This document shows positions 1-9,084 of a stretch of DNA of 64,000 nt, in pieces. Positions within the stretch are counted from its first letter, which is position 1, and each line of letters begins with the position of its first letter. The stretch comes from Candidatus Thorarchaeota archaeon. GTDB taxonomy: Archaea; Asgardarchaeota; Thorarchaeia; Thorarchaeales; Thorarchaeaceae. The DNA lies in assembly GCA_016840855.1 (NCBI GenBank), contig JAEORO010000069.1:1-64000 (forward strand). Direction: 5' to 3'. Position numbers and translations under genes: made by a program. The notes under the pieces are model-generated. The model worked only from the letters and a program-made list of their open reading frames with translations, made no database searches and was not told where the DNA came from.

Positions 1-1022
1 CTAAGACTATTCTCATCCATCGTCTTTCCATACATGGGTTGAAACTGTCCACCGATTGCATGAATCATTGGAATTCCTGCGAGTCTGTTGAAATAATAAG
101 TCCCAACTATGCTTGCATTGTACGATGAGCCACATGCAACTAAATAGTGTCTTGAAGCCTCTTCGATGAGTTTTAACCAGTCTTCACTTTTAGGACCTTC
201 AAGTATACCTATGACATCCGTAGCAATCTTTGGTTGTTCATTGATTTCTTTAAGCATGAAGTGGGGATAACCACCTTTCTCTGCTGCTCGTGCATCAACA
301 TTTGAAATTTGAGGAGGTCTGTCAAGCGGTTTTCCGTCTTCAATCCTATACACTTTAACATCATTTGGAGAAAGAACTAACATCTCACCATCTGCGAGGT
401 AAATTACATTATTTGTTAGAGGCAGAACTGAGGGGAGATCACTTGAAACGATGGTTGCATCACCTGCAACCCCTGCAACAAGTGAAGATCCCATCTTAAC
501 TGCATAGATTTCATGTTCATCAGCCCGACCTACTGCATACGCATAAGCACCCTTGAGGTCATTAATGGATAGTCTAACAGCTTCAAACATATCTCCAGTT
601 TTTTCGTAATATTTGTCTACTGCATGAACGCAGAGTTCGCCATCATTTTCGGATCTTACTTTATGACCAGCTTCAATGAGTTCATTCTTATACTCAACAT
701 AATTGTGAATGTTTCCATTGTGTGCGCCATAGATGACTTCATCGCAACCAAAATGGGGCTGAGCATTAGCTTTGGTGGGTGCACCATATGTTGCCCATCT
801 TAACTGGGCAATCCCGCGATCACCTTTCATTGTTGACAGACCAAGGAGTTTGTTGACGGCATCAATAGTGCCAACATCCTTTCTGAGGTCCACCTTCCCA
901 TTTCGAACAGCGGCGACTCCCACACTGTCGTATCCTCGGTAGGTAAGCTTTCTACTGCATTTAACAAGAAGTTCACCAATGTTGTCACTTTTCTGCGTGA
1001 CAATCCCAGTTATTCCGCACAA
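1..1022 (-). CDS. glmS: Glutamine--fructose-6-phosphate aminotransferase (isomerizing), truncated by the window's left edge
   Basis: Not in the ORF track (edge-truncated, TTG start). Minus-strand reading: TTG start at 1020-1022, then CGITGIV...LTYRGYDSVGVAAVRNGKVDLRKDVGT...GIAQLRWATYGAPTKANAQPHFG...YGAHNGNIHNY (Ntn amidotransferase) and a SIS-domain segment VACGSSYNASIVGTYYFNRLAGIP; GGAGG upstream of the start. Confidence 0.93.
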   Translation of the reverse strand, partial: MCGITGIVTQKSDNIGELLVKCSRKLTYRGYDSVGVAAVRNGKVDLRKDVGTIDAVNKLLGLSTMKGDRGIAQLRWATYGAPTKANAQPHFGCDEVIYGAHNGNIHNYVEYKNELIEAGHKVRSENDGELCVHAVDKYYEKTGDMFEAVRLSINDLKGAYAYAVGRADEHEIYAVKMGSSLVAGVAGDATIVSSDLPSVLPLTNNVIYLADGEMLVLSPNDVKVYRIEDGKPLDRPPQISNVDARAAEKGGYPHFMLKEINEQPKIATDVIGILEGPKSEDWLKLIEEASRHYLVACGSSYNASIVGTYYFNRLAGIPMIHAIGGQFQPMYGKTMDENSL

Positions 1023-1098
1023 TTCCTCAGGAACCTCCCCAGGAACAAGTTTTGATTTTGCAGATTGCAATTAAGAGTTGTGTAGGAGCAACAAGTGC

Positions 1099-1120
1099 AC
1101 CAAATTCTTACGAATTTGGT
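1099..1120. promoter_or_regulatory. Perfect 9-bp dyad (ACCAAATTC-TTAC-GAATTTGGT) in the divergent glmS / HTH-regulator intergenic region
   Basis: Read directly: 1099-1107 is the reverse complement of 1112-1120. Confidence 0.6.
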
Positions 1121-1183
1121 AGAGGCGAAGCAATTATATCACTGATGTTAAATCATTGATGAGAGAGAAGAGAGGACCACGCC

Positions 1184-1891
1184 ATGGGAAGGCAGAAACG
1201 TATGGCATTGCTTTTGCATCCGTTCCGGAGAGAATTATACCAGGTGCTATGTGAGAATCCTGGGACTTATCTTCTTGAATTAGTCGATATACTTTCATCT
1301 CCACTTGGAACCTTGACGTGGCACCTTCGGATTCTTGAACGGGAGGGTCTTGTGAAGTCTCTAAAATTCGCAGGAAAACGATTATACTATCCACGAATGT
1401 TGAGATCACAGGAGGCAGAGATGGCATACCTTACGATGAGAAGCGATACAGCTCAGAAAATCTTCGCTTTTATTGTTAATAATCAAGGATGTTATCAGGA
1501 ACAGATGGCAGAGTCTCTTAGTGTGCACCATGACACGGTGAGATGGCATATTTCGAGAATGGAAGAAGTAGGTCTCGTGAAAGTGGTTCGTGAAGGCCGG
1601 AAGAAACGACACTATTTGGATAAACTCGGAGACCTGCTAATGAAAGGTAGTCTTAACACAATCACTGAAGCCTACGTCATGTTCTTGATGGAGAAGCTCG
1701 AGGATGGATGTCTTAACCCTGAGATTCGTGAGTCCACAGCTGATCACGTCACTATTCGAATTGATTGTCCGGAACGTGGAAAGGATTGTTTCATTACAAT
1801 TAATTTGACAGACTGGGAATTCCAATTCATTGATGATGAAGGAACTGAAACCTCGGTTAAGCAAGAACAAGCTGAGGCTGGTAGCCGTTAG
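1184..1891 (+). CDS. Transcriptional regulator with two tandem winged-helix domains
   Basis: Two wHTH-like segments: LHPFRRELYQVLCENPGTYLLELVDILSSPLGTLTWHLRILEREGLVKS and FIVNNQGCYQEQMAESLSVHHDTVRWHISRMEEVGLVK. Confidence 0.8.
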   Translation: MGRQKRMALLLHPFRRELYQVLCENPGTYLLELVDILSSPLGTLTWHLRILEREGLVKSLKFAGKRLYYPRMLRSQEAEMAYLTMRSDTAQKIFAFIVNNQGCYQEQMAESLSVHHDTVRWHISRMEEVGLVKVVREGRKKRHYLDKLGDLLMKGSLNTITEAYVMFLMEKLEDGCLNPEIRESTADHVTIRIDCPERGKDCFITINLTDWEFQFIDDEGTETSVKQEQAEAGSR

Positions 1892-2652
1892 GTAGTTCCG
1901 TCGAGAATCAACCGAACTCGCTGTGCTATGTCATCTTGATTTGGACCAGGACATACAACTGCCAATAAGCGGGTATCATCTACTCGAGTAATTAAAAGTC
2001 GTAAACCTGCAGAGTCAAGAGTTATTGAATCAGTAACTTCTGAATAGGTCAACCCGTTAGCAAAAAGCGCACTCATTAAGGCTGCCACCTCAACCTCATC
2101 CTTGAAACCTACAGAACCTAATGGAAGACCTTCGATTGTTAGAAGAGCACCTTGTGTCACTTCAGGAATTTCTTCAACAATTCTCCCTAGTATTGTCTGT
2201 TTTCCGAACGCACTTGTTGAACTCATGACTAACTCCATTCTTGTAGCCAGAGATTGAAATGCGGGTACCAGTGATTCAAGGTTTAATCCAGCATCTGCAG
2301 CCCGCGATATCACGACGATTAGATGATAGTGTGGCTGTACAACAGTAAGAATGCGTTCAATACTAGTTGAATGTATTAGATGAGAGGGACCGGGGCTCTT
2401 CAGGTGGTGCATAGCTGATGTTCCGCCCCACACTAATGCTGAAGATACTGTAGCAAGTAAACGGGGATCAAGTTCTCCACCTCGTGCTACGGCAGCCACT
2501 ACTACGCCTTCTTTTGTGCAGAGAACTGCGTTGTTCACAGAACGATGAACCTTCAATGTATTTTCAAGCAGTGTTGCTACTTCACCTAATGTGTCTCCAG
2601 GCATAACACCACAGACCACTTTGTTTATTGGAGTTTTGTCATGCTTCCGCAT
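1888..2652 (-). CDS. Roadblock/LC7-type protein, probably two tandem domains
   Basis: Pattern (VLCTKEGVVVAAVA...; ALLTIEGLPLGSVGF...) typical of Roadblock/LC7 repeats. Confidence 0.6.
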   Translation of the reverse strand: MRKHDKTPINKVVCGVMPGDTLGEVATLLENTLKVHRSVNNAVLCTKEGVVVAAVARGGELDPRLLATVSSALVWGGTSAMHHLKSPGPSHLIHSTSIERILTVVQPHYHLIVVISRAADAGLNLESLVPAFQSLATRMELVMSSTSAFGKQTILGRIVEEIPEVTQGALLTIEGLPLGSVGFKDEVEVAALMSALFANGLTYSEVTDSITLDSAGLRLLITRVDDTRLLAVVCPGPNQDDIAQRVRLILDGTT

Positions 2653-2722
2653 TTATAACTGATACTCTTAATGGAAAAGACGCTAGAAGAGCTTTACTTC
2701 TTAGAGCAACAAGTTTAAATCG

Positions 2723-3883
2723 ATGGTCCAAAGCAACGACGTTAATGACCAGGGAGGCATGATTTTGAGCTCAAGGTCAAACGTCATATCGTCCGTAATA
2801 ATAGTAATTTTAGTATTCTCTGCAGTGGGTAGTTTTGTATTTTTAACAAATCAATACGTTCCTTCTAACATTGCAGTCGTTGTAATCGATCCCGGATTTG
2901 GCGACAGAAGTATGGCAGATCACGCTTATGAAGGACTTTACCAAATTGATGTAGTAGTTAATTACGACTTCTATGTTGCAAATGACGTTGAAGATTTGCA
3001 GACCATAATTAATACGCTTGCAGTAAATAGAAACCATGATTTAATTCTAGTAATTGGAACTCAAGTTGGACTAGCAACTGCGGTTAATGTAGTCGCTGCA
3101 GCTAATCAACATCAGAGGTTTGGATTTGTTGGGGGATATGTTAGCCAACCAAATGTAGCTTCAGCAACTTTCTCAAATAAGCAAGGAGGATTTCTTGCAG
3201 GGGCACTTGCAGCATATCTTGCTGTTGGTGATATGAGTCGAAGTGGAATAGTTGGGATTATAGGTTCTGTGAGTGATGATCCAACAGTCGCAGAGTTGAT
3301 TGATGGGTTTCTCCAAGGTATAGATTTTGCAAATCAAACTCTTGGTAATGTTAGTCTGTTGGCAACCCAATACGTCGGATCCTATAATGACTCACTAACT
3401 GCAGAAGTGCTTGCTAGAAATATGTGGAATCCTCTATTAGGTAACGCATCCGTTATTTTTGCCCCAGTACGAGCTAGCATCGTTGGAATCAGAACAGCTA
3501 TGGAATACGCCAACGAAACATGGTTCTGGGACATTCCAAATCGTGAGCCATTTGTGATAGGTGCAGAAGGCGACCAGAGATACATGGGTAATCCGGATAT
3601 CGATATTGCATCTGGACCTTCATGGGTTGTGACGAGTGTTGTACCTCGTAGTGATTTAGCTGTGGTCAGAATAATAAATGCTACACTTTGGGATGAATTC
3701 CTTGGAAATCTTAACTACGGCGGTGAAATCGCTAGCACATTTGGAGGTAACCTCACTAATAATGGCATAGGTCTTGCAGACATGCATGAGTTTCAGGACG
3801 AAAACTGGGTTACAGACAAAATGATCAATATGACGATTGACTATCGCTTAGCCATTATCAATGGCACGATTGAAATCACGTAG
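2723..3883 (+). CDS. BMP/PnrA-like ABC transporter substrate-binding protein, membrane-anchored
   Basis: N-terminal hydrophobic segment, then IAVVVIDPGFGDRSMADHAYEGL...VIGTQVGLATAV...FGFVGGYVSQPNVASATFSNKQGGFLAGALAAYL, typical of the BMP family. Confidence 0.8.
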   Translation: MVQSNDVNDQGGMILSSRSNVISSVIIVILVFSAVGSFVFLTNQYVPSNIAVVVIDPGFGDRSMADHAYEGLYQIDVVVNYDFYVANDVEDLQTIINTLAVNRNHDLILVIGTQVGLATAVNVVAAANQHQRFGFVGGYVSQPNVASATFSNKQGGFLAGALAAYLAVGDMSRSGIVGIIGSVSDDPTVAELIDGFLQGIDFANQTLGNVSLLATQYVGSYNDSLTAEVLARNMWNPLLGNASVIFAPVRASIVGIRTAMEYANETWFWDIPNREPFVIGAEGDQRYMGNPDIDIASGPSWVVTSVVPRSDLAVVRIINATLWDEFLGNLNYGGEIASTFGGNLTNNGIGLADMHEFQDENWVTDKMINMTIDYRLAIINGTIEIT

Positions 3884-3897
3884 CGTATGGTCGCTTT

Positions 3898-3918
3898 TTG
3901 GGGGTATCATACCCCCAA
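3898..3918 (+). terminator. Hairpin TTGGGGGTA-TCA-TACCCCCAA followed by a T-rich tract
   Basis: Perfect 9-bp stem then cgttttcttttt, just downstream of the BMP-family gene. Confidence 0.75.
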
Positions 3919-3946
3919 CGTTTTCTTTTTCACTCCAGGATAACAG

Positions 3947-4597
3947 GTGAGTAAATTGAACATATCTAAGGAAATAATTGTTTTAGCAAAACAGGGAGAA
4001 ACTCTAAAGAAAATTGGACGGTCGGGATGGGCGCTTGCAGGAGTAGACAGAGTAAGACAAGAGTCTGTAGGAGAACATTCGTTTGGGACAATCCTGATGG
4101 CACTATTAATTTCGAAGGCTCTTATTCACCAAGGAGTAAAAGTCAATGTTAATAGAGTTGCAATGATGGCCGCTATTCATGATCTTCCGGAATCGGTAAT
4201 TTCTGATATACCTCGAACAGCCATTGAAGCGGGAGGCGAGAACCTCCAAGAAGGCAAAAGAACTGCTGAGAAGAAAGTAATCCAATCTATTGCAGAGAGG
4301 AGTCCGAGCTTTGGAAGTCGTCTGTTAGAGTTATGGAGTGATATTGAAAAACAGGCTAGTATTGAAGCTCGTGTTGTGCTGGGGGCAGATGTTATTGATA
4401 TGCTAATACATGCTGTTTCGCTGGAAGCTGCTGGTGCATCTCCAGATTTACTTCACCAGTTTTTCATCAATAGTAGGACGTCTATTGAAACCCTAGGGAT
4501 ATCTATAGTTGAGGATATTTTTAGGGATTTGTTTAAAGAACATATTGAACATGCGAATAGACAGGGAATCACTTTGAAGTTCATTAATCTCGACTAA
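3947..4597 (+). CDS. HD-domain hydrolase (YfbR / 5'-deoxynucleotidase-like)
   Basis: RVRQESVGEHSFGTILMALLI...MAAIHDLPESVISDIPR...GADVIDMLIHA; GTG start. Confidence 0.8.
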   Translation: MSKLNISKEIIVLAKQGETLKKIGRSGWALAGVDRVRQESVGEHSFGTILMALLISKALIHQGVKVNVNRVAMMAAIHDLPESVISDIPRTAIEAGGENLQEGKRTAEKKVIQSIAERSPSFGSRLLELWSDIEKQASIEARVVLGADVIDMLIHAVSLEAAGASPDLLHQFFINSRTSIETLGISIVEDIFRDLFKEHIEHANRQGITLKFINLD

Positions 4598-5219
4598 GTC
4601 GAACTGCTTCAATGAAATCACGATGTAGTCCTGAAGCGATTGTTCTAGCAACTCTAACAGGTTCGGGTACTCTACCATCAATGGTTAATTTATCGACTAG
4701 ATTTCGTGCTCTAATGTGACCAATACCTGCAACAGAGAGGTATAGGGAATGGCCAGTCTGAAGCTGAATGGTTTTACGACCACCTGTTTTCTCAAGGAGA
4801 CCAAGACGGGTTTGCCAGTCATCAGGAAAATATTCCTTCAGGTATTTCTCAATTCCATCAGAGGGATGGTAAGAAATGCAGATTACGGGTGTTCTTGTGC
4901 GTTCATATAGTTCATGAATATCAACTATATTGAACCAGGAAATTACTGAGCCTCCAAGCAGCCAAGCACGAATGTCTCTACGATTAAGACGGTTAAACAT
5001 CATGGTAAATTCCTCAGTGGAATCCTTACCACCAATTGAAGGAGTGCACACACTAAATCCATCAATTCTCAAATCTCCTCTCATGACAACTCCTGCCACT
5101 ACACTTCGTGTGTCGTCCTTGTCGAAGCTTTCAGATACTCCAAGAACGCGAACACCTTTTTTCCAACCGATTATTGCTTCTGTTGGTATCTCTGAGTCGA
5201 GTCGATATATTGAATTCAT
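4584..5219 (-). CDS. DUF99 family protein
   Basis: RVLGVSESF...VVAGVVMRGDLRIDGF...ARTIASGLHR motifs of DUF99. Confidence 0.85.
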   Translation of the reverse strand: MNSIYRLDSEIPTEAIIGWKKGVRVLGVSESFDKDDTRSVVAGVVMRGDLRIDGFSVCTPSIGGKDSTEEFTMMFNRLNRRDIRAWLLGGSVISWFNIVDIHELYERTRTPVICISYHPSDGIEKYLKEYFPDDWQTRLGLLEKTGGRKTIQLQTGHSLYLSVAGIGHIRARNLVDKLTIDGRVPEPVRVARTIASGLHRDFIEAVRLSRD

Positions 5220-5370
5220 GGTCGATACTCACCATTAAATCATCTGAACATCTATGAAGTAACTAAAGTAGTCTTCTAAAGACCGAATTTGAATATGTCA
5301 TGCAAACTTTATTAATGCGCATTTGTAAGTGACATTCATCCTAGTCGAGAGAGAGCAAAGAGTGGCAGCC

Positions 5371-5754
5371 ATGTTTGATCCAAGTTTCGAAGAGCTGCAG
5401 GGGAAACTAAGACAAATTATGGAGGAAGCCACAGCACTCGCTGCAGGAATTCGAGCATGGATGCTTCTCTCAAAGGAGGGACTACCTATATCATCTGCAG
5501 TTCCTCAAGGGCTCGAAGAAGCTGAGATAGCCGCAATGGCTGCATCAATCTTAGGAGTTGCAGATCTTGCCGCTGAGAGAATGGATCAAGGAACACTAGA
5601 AGAAATTCTTTTGACCAATGAGAAAGGTTTAATGATCATGAAAAGTGCTGGTGAGAAAGCAATACTTGTTCTTGCAGCAAGTAAAGGAATGAAGACAGGT
5701 CTCTTAGTTTATGCTGCAAACACTGCAGCAGAAAAGATAGCACCACTACTTTAG
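5371..5754 (+). CDS. Roadblock/LC7 domain protein
   Basis: MFDPSFEELQGKLRQIMEEATALAAGIRAWMLLSKEGLPISSAVP...; the internal ATG at 5371 is the likely start of track ORF 5329-5754. Confidence 0.8.
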   Translation: MFDPSFEELQGKLRQIMEEATALAAGIRAWMLLSKEGLPISSAVPQGLEEAEIAAMAASILGVADLAAERMDQGTLEEILLTNEKGLMIMKSAGEKAILVLAASKGMKTGLLVYAANTAAEKIAPLL

Positions 5755-7766
5755 GTATCCAGATAACGAATAAGCCAGTATACTATTTGCAGAACAAATA
5801 TCAAATCTTGATCCGATTTATATAATCCAGATAGAGCAAAATTATCAATGAAATAGTTACTCCCAGTTGCTATGAAACGTCCAGTATTATTGTTTTCAAA
5901 TCCAACCATAACAGTTCGATTCTCATGATAATATGTTCCATTCTCAGCACGTAGAAGCACATCAGCCCAAGCAATCTTGAAGGAGTCACCCGAATAATTT
6001 AGGGAACATCCATTATAATCAAACGAATCTATGTTTTCAGTTATCGTGTGCGGAATCATTTCTGTAATCAATTCGGTAGAGAGTAACCCATTCACTGAGA
6101 TTGTTATGCTTGGAATTTGATCATTATTTAGTGTAACATTAAATAGAGAGAATAGCTCATTGGCATTGTTTTGATCAATGCTCGCATTTGGTAGTCCTAC
6201 TAGGAATAAATTGCCGCCATTCTCAAAGTAATTAGAATACGCACTCAACTGCTGTGGAGTATACCAAAAAATGCCTATCTGCTCATAGGAGAAACCACTG
6301 ACGGTATATGCCCAAGCACACGGATTGAGTACAAACACTGCATCATATAGAGACAAGACATCTAGGGTTACATTTTCAGGAAATCTTAGCTCATCAACTG
6401 CAATACCAACTGTTGTCAACAAGCTATATAGCTTCTTGTATTGTCCATAAGAAGAATCCATAGCCCAAGATGTATGACTGATATCAAAAGCCACTTCCCT
6501 CAATGCCACAATGGCTTCAAATTCAAGTTCAATATTCAATTGCAAATATCCAGATGATGTTATTAATACTGATGCTTCTAGATCTTCTTCGGCATGCGAT
6601 GACTGGACTCTCACCTCAAAAATAAAAGCACCACTTTGATTCACCCATATAGACGAAGGACCAGCCAGCCATTTTGCAGATACGCCACGATAACTCAGAG
6701 CAAATGTGCTATTTGTCGAAGCAAAGATAGACACATGTATTTTTGATGTATGGTTTACAAAATACCGTTCAAAGGAGAAGGGGCTTTCAGTTGGACTTAC
6801 CGCAAAGAGGAGGGGTAATCCATCTTTTTTCTGCGAAAACTCGATGTACAACAAACTTGTGTCTACATCAAGTAGACCAGATCCAACTTGCCATTCTTCG
6901 TATGGGAGATTAGATGCGCCAAGCATTATTGCAGCTTTCACCATGCCAGGTGTCCAAGCCCATTCATTTGTAAGGCAGTTTGAAATAATCTTTGATGCTC
7001 CAGCTGCGACGATTGGTGCAGCAAAGCTTGTTCCAAGTACAGTTTTACCATCTGTTGAAAAATCACCACGAGCAGAGATATCGGGTTTAATTATTCTATC
7101 TCGCAATGGACCTATTGCTGTAAAAGAGTAAGGTGAGTGTGTTTCATCAACTGCGGCAACAGCGATAACTTCTGGATATATTGCAGGTGATTCTATTGAA
7201 CTGCCAGCAACTCCGCCTTGTCCATTATTTCCTGCAGCAGCAACTATACATACCCCCTGACGAAAAGCCCAACGAATTGCATCCCCAATTGTATCGTTAT
7301 AGATTGGTGAGATACCAAGACTAAGGTTGATCACGCTACAATTCTCTTCTAAAACAACCCATCTGATAGCTTCTACTATAGCTAATGGAGTAGCGAGATC
7401 TGTGGAGTCAATGACCTTGGCATTTACTATCGCAGCATCAGAATCTTCTGTTGCGATTATTGTGGCGATATATGTTCCGTGAGAGATACCGCGAGGAGAA
7501 CTATCAGTTGTTGAGTTATCCTCTTCTAGATATCCAAGAGATGTGGTCACAAAGCTCTTAGCAGCCACGACTCGAGTTTCCAGCTCCTGATTAATATTAA
7601 TACCCGAATCAATAATTGCGATTCTGACTCGTAAATCTGGATTAGTATATGTGGGAGGCACAACGTACAATCCTGCAATAGTCGCAATAATGATGAGAGT
7701 GGATAGAAGTAATGCATTACCTCTTCGTCGTTTTGGTTCTAGAACTTCACCCACAGTTAGTCTCAT
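5751..7766 (-). CDS. Membrane-anchored S8 (subtilisin-like) serine protease with C-terminal extension
   Basis: Catalytic triad contexts IAIIDSGIN, SHGTYIATIIA, GTSFAAPIVA; N-terminal TM helix LLLSTLIIIATIAGLYVV; C-terminal GATase-like/DUF4350-like segment. Confidence 0.9.
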   Translation of the reverse strand: MRLTVGEVLEPKRRRGNALLLSTLIIIATIAGLYVVPPTYTNPDLRVRIAIIDSGININQELETRVVAAKSFVTTSLGYLEEDNSTTDSSPRGISHGTYIATIIATEDSDAAIVNAKVIDSTDLATPLAIVEAIRWVVLEENCSVINLSLGISPIYNDTIGDAIRWAFRQGVCIVAAAGNNGQGGVAGSSIESPAIYPEVIAVAAVDETHSPYSFTAIGPLRDRIIKPDISARGDFSTDGKTVLGTSFAAPIVAAGASKIISNCLTNEWAWTPGMVKAAIMLGASNLPYEEWQVGSGLLDVDTSLLYIEFSQKKDGLPLLFAVSPTESPFSFERYFVNHTSKIHVSIFASTNSTFALSYRGVSAKWLAGPSSIWVNQSGAFIFEVRVQSSHAEEDLEASVLITSSGYLQLNIELEFEAIVALREVAFDISHTSWAMDSSYGQYKKLYSLLTTVGIAVDELRFPENVTLDVLSLYDAVFVLNPCAWAYTVSGFSYEQIGIFWYTPQQLSAYSNYFENGGNLFLVGLPNASIDQNNANELFSLFNVTLNNDQIPSITISVNGLLSTELITEMIPHTITENIDSFDYNGCSLNYSGDSFKIAWADVLLRAENGTYYHENRTVMVGFENNNTGRFIATGSNYFIDNFALSGLYKSDQDLIFVLQIVYWLIRYLDT

Positions 7767-7890
7767 CTTCCCAAGTAGTTTAGTAGCGATTCTAATGTGA
7801 TTTCATAAGTGATATTGTGCATAAAGTCTGTACGGAAGAAGCAATCATATTAGTGATGTAAACCAAACGCTTAACTTCGTTACTAATCCT

Positions 7891-8724
7891 ATGGAACTGA
7901 GGTTGCCCTCTTTGGTCATGGAAGACCCGGACATATATGAACTTGAAGAATCAAGTGGGATTGGCATCTTTGAACCAGGCACACTGTTAGAGAGTCAGGT
8001 CAATGGCAACCAAATGGTTGGCGTTCTAGGGTATACAGCCATAGGTATGATTCTCATGGTTGTAGCAACCGTAATTATCATGCTTCCGCTAATTGGAACA
8101 CCTCTGATTATAATTGATTTCTATAGTGGGTATATATACATAGACCCATTGGCGATGTTGCTCATGACTTTGGCAGAGATTGTTTTCGTGATACCACCAA
8201 TATACTATATCCGAAAGAATGGACTACCGAAATCATCAATTGGTATCAAGAACATGCTTTCACCAGTTGATGCAATTCTTGGATTGGTTGTTGGAGCATT
8301 AATGATAGGTGCGAACATCGCAATGTCATGGTTCATGACACAAGCAAGTGAACCTGCACCAATAGCCGAAGATCTACTGGTAGCTAGAAATTGGCCAGAA
8401 ATGATTGCTTGGACTATCGCAATGGTAGTTTTCGTAGGATTCACTGAAGAACTCATCTTTAGAGGCTTCATGCAACGACGAATGGAGATGTACTTCAGAG
8501 GGCGTGGTACATCAAACTACAAGATAGTTGCATTATTGATTAGCAGCTTCATTTTTGGAGCAATACATCTAGATTTGATTGGACTGCCGACAAGATTTGT
8601 GCTTGGTGTGCTTTTGGGATTTCTTGCTCAGCAACGGAGTTACAGTCTTCTTGGACCATCACTTGCTCATGGAGTGAACAATTCAGTAGTTGTTTTTCTA
8701 TCGAGCATACCATTCCTTTTCTGA
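7891..8724 (+). CDS. CPBP family intramembrane glutamic endopeptidase
   Basis: FTEELIFRGFMQRRM, FGAIHLDL and LAHGVNNS motifs; multiple TM helices. Confidence 0.9.
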   Translation: MELRLPSLVMEDPDIYELEESSGIGIFEPGTLLESQVNGNQMVGVLGYTAIGMILMVVATVIIMLPLIGTPLIIIDFYSGYIYIDPLAMLLMTLAEIVFVIPPIYYIRKNGLPKSSIGIKNMLSPVDAILGLVVGALMIGANIAMSWFMTQASEPAPIAEDLLVARNWPEMIAWTIAMVVFVGFTEELIFRGFMQRRMEMYFRGRGTSNYKIVALLISSFIFGAIHLDLIGLPTRFVLGVLLGFLAQQRSYSLLGPSLAHGVNNSVVVFLSSIPFLF

Positions 8725-8734
8725 AAAAGAACGA

Positions 8735-8757
8735 GGGATCTGCATAAGTCAGATCCC
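8735..8757. terminator. Hairpin GGGATCTG-cataagt-CAGATCCC between convergent genes
   Basis: Perfect 8-bp inverted repeat between stops at 8724 (+) and 8796 (-). Confidence 0.6.
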
Positions 8758-8795
8758 ATGGTTCAACTTGTACGAGTAGAGGAAAAATGCGAAAC

Positions 8796-8999
8796 TCAAG
8801 GTTCGTACTTGAAAGCCACTTTGATGTTAGCTCGGAAAGCAATGATTTTGTTGTCCTTCACTTTGCAAGTGAAATGATCAACATCTATTCCTACAATTCC
8901 TCTAACAGTCTTTGCTGCAACTGCTAGCGCATTTGTACAGGCTTCTTCCCAGCTATTAGGTGACTCTCCAATCAGTTCAATTACTTTAACTACACTCAT
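8796..8999 (-). CDS. Dodecin family protein
   Basis: 67 aa; MSVVKVIELIGESPNSWEEACTNALAVAAKTVRGIVGIDVDHFTCKVKDNKIIAFRANIKVAFKYEP. Confidence 0.9.
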   Translation of the reverse strand: MSVVKVIELIGESPNSWEEACTNALAVAAKTVRGIVGIDVDHFTCKVKDNKIIAFRANIKVAFKYEP

Positions 9000-9084
9000 G
9001 TGACAATTATACCTCCTTGTGGATAGTATTTATTGTTGGTTGAACCTTAAGGGTCTTACCACACATATGGAAAACTAGTAGAAC

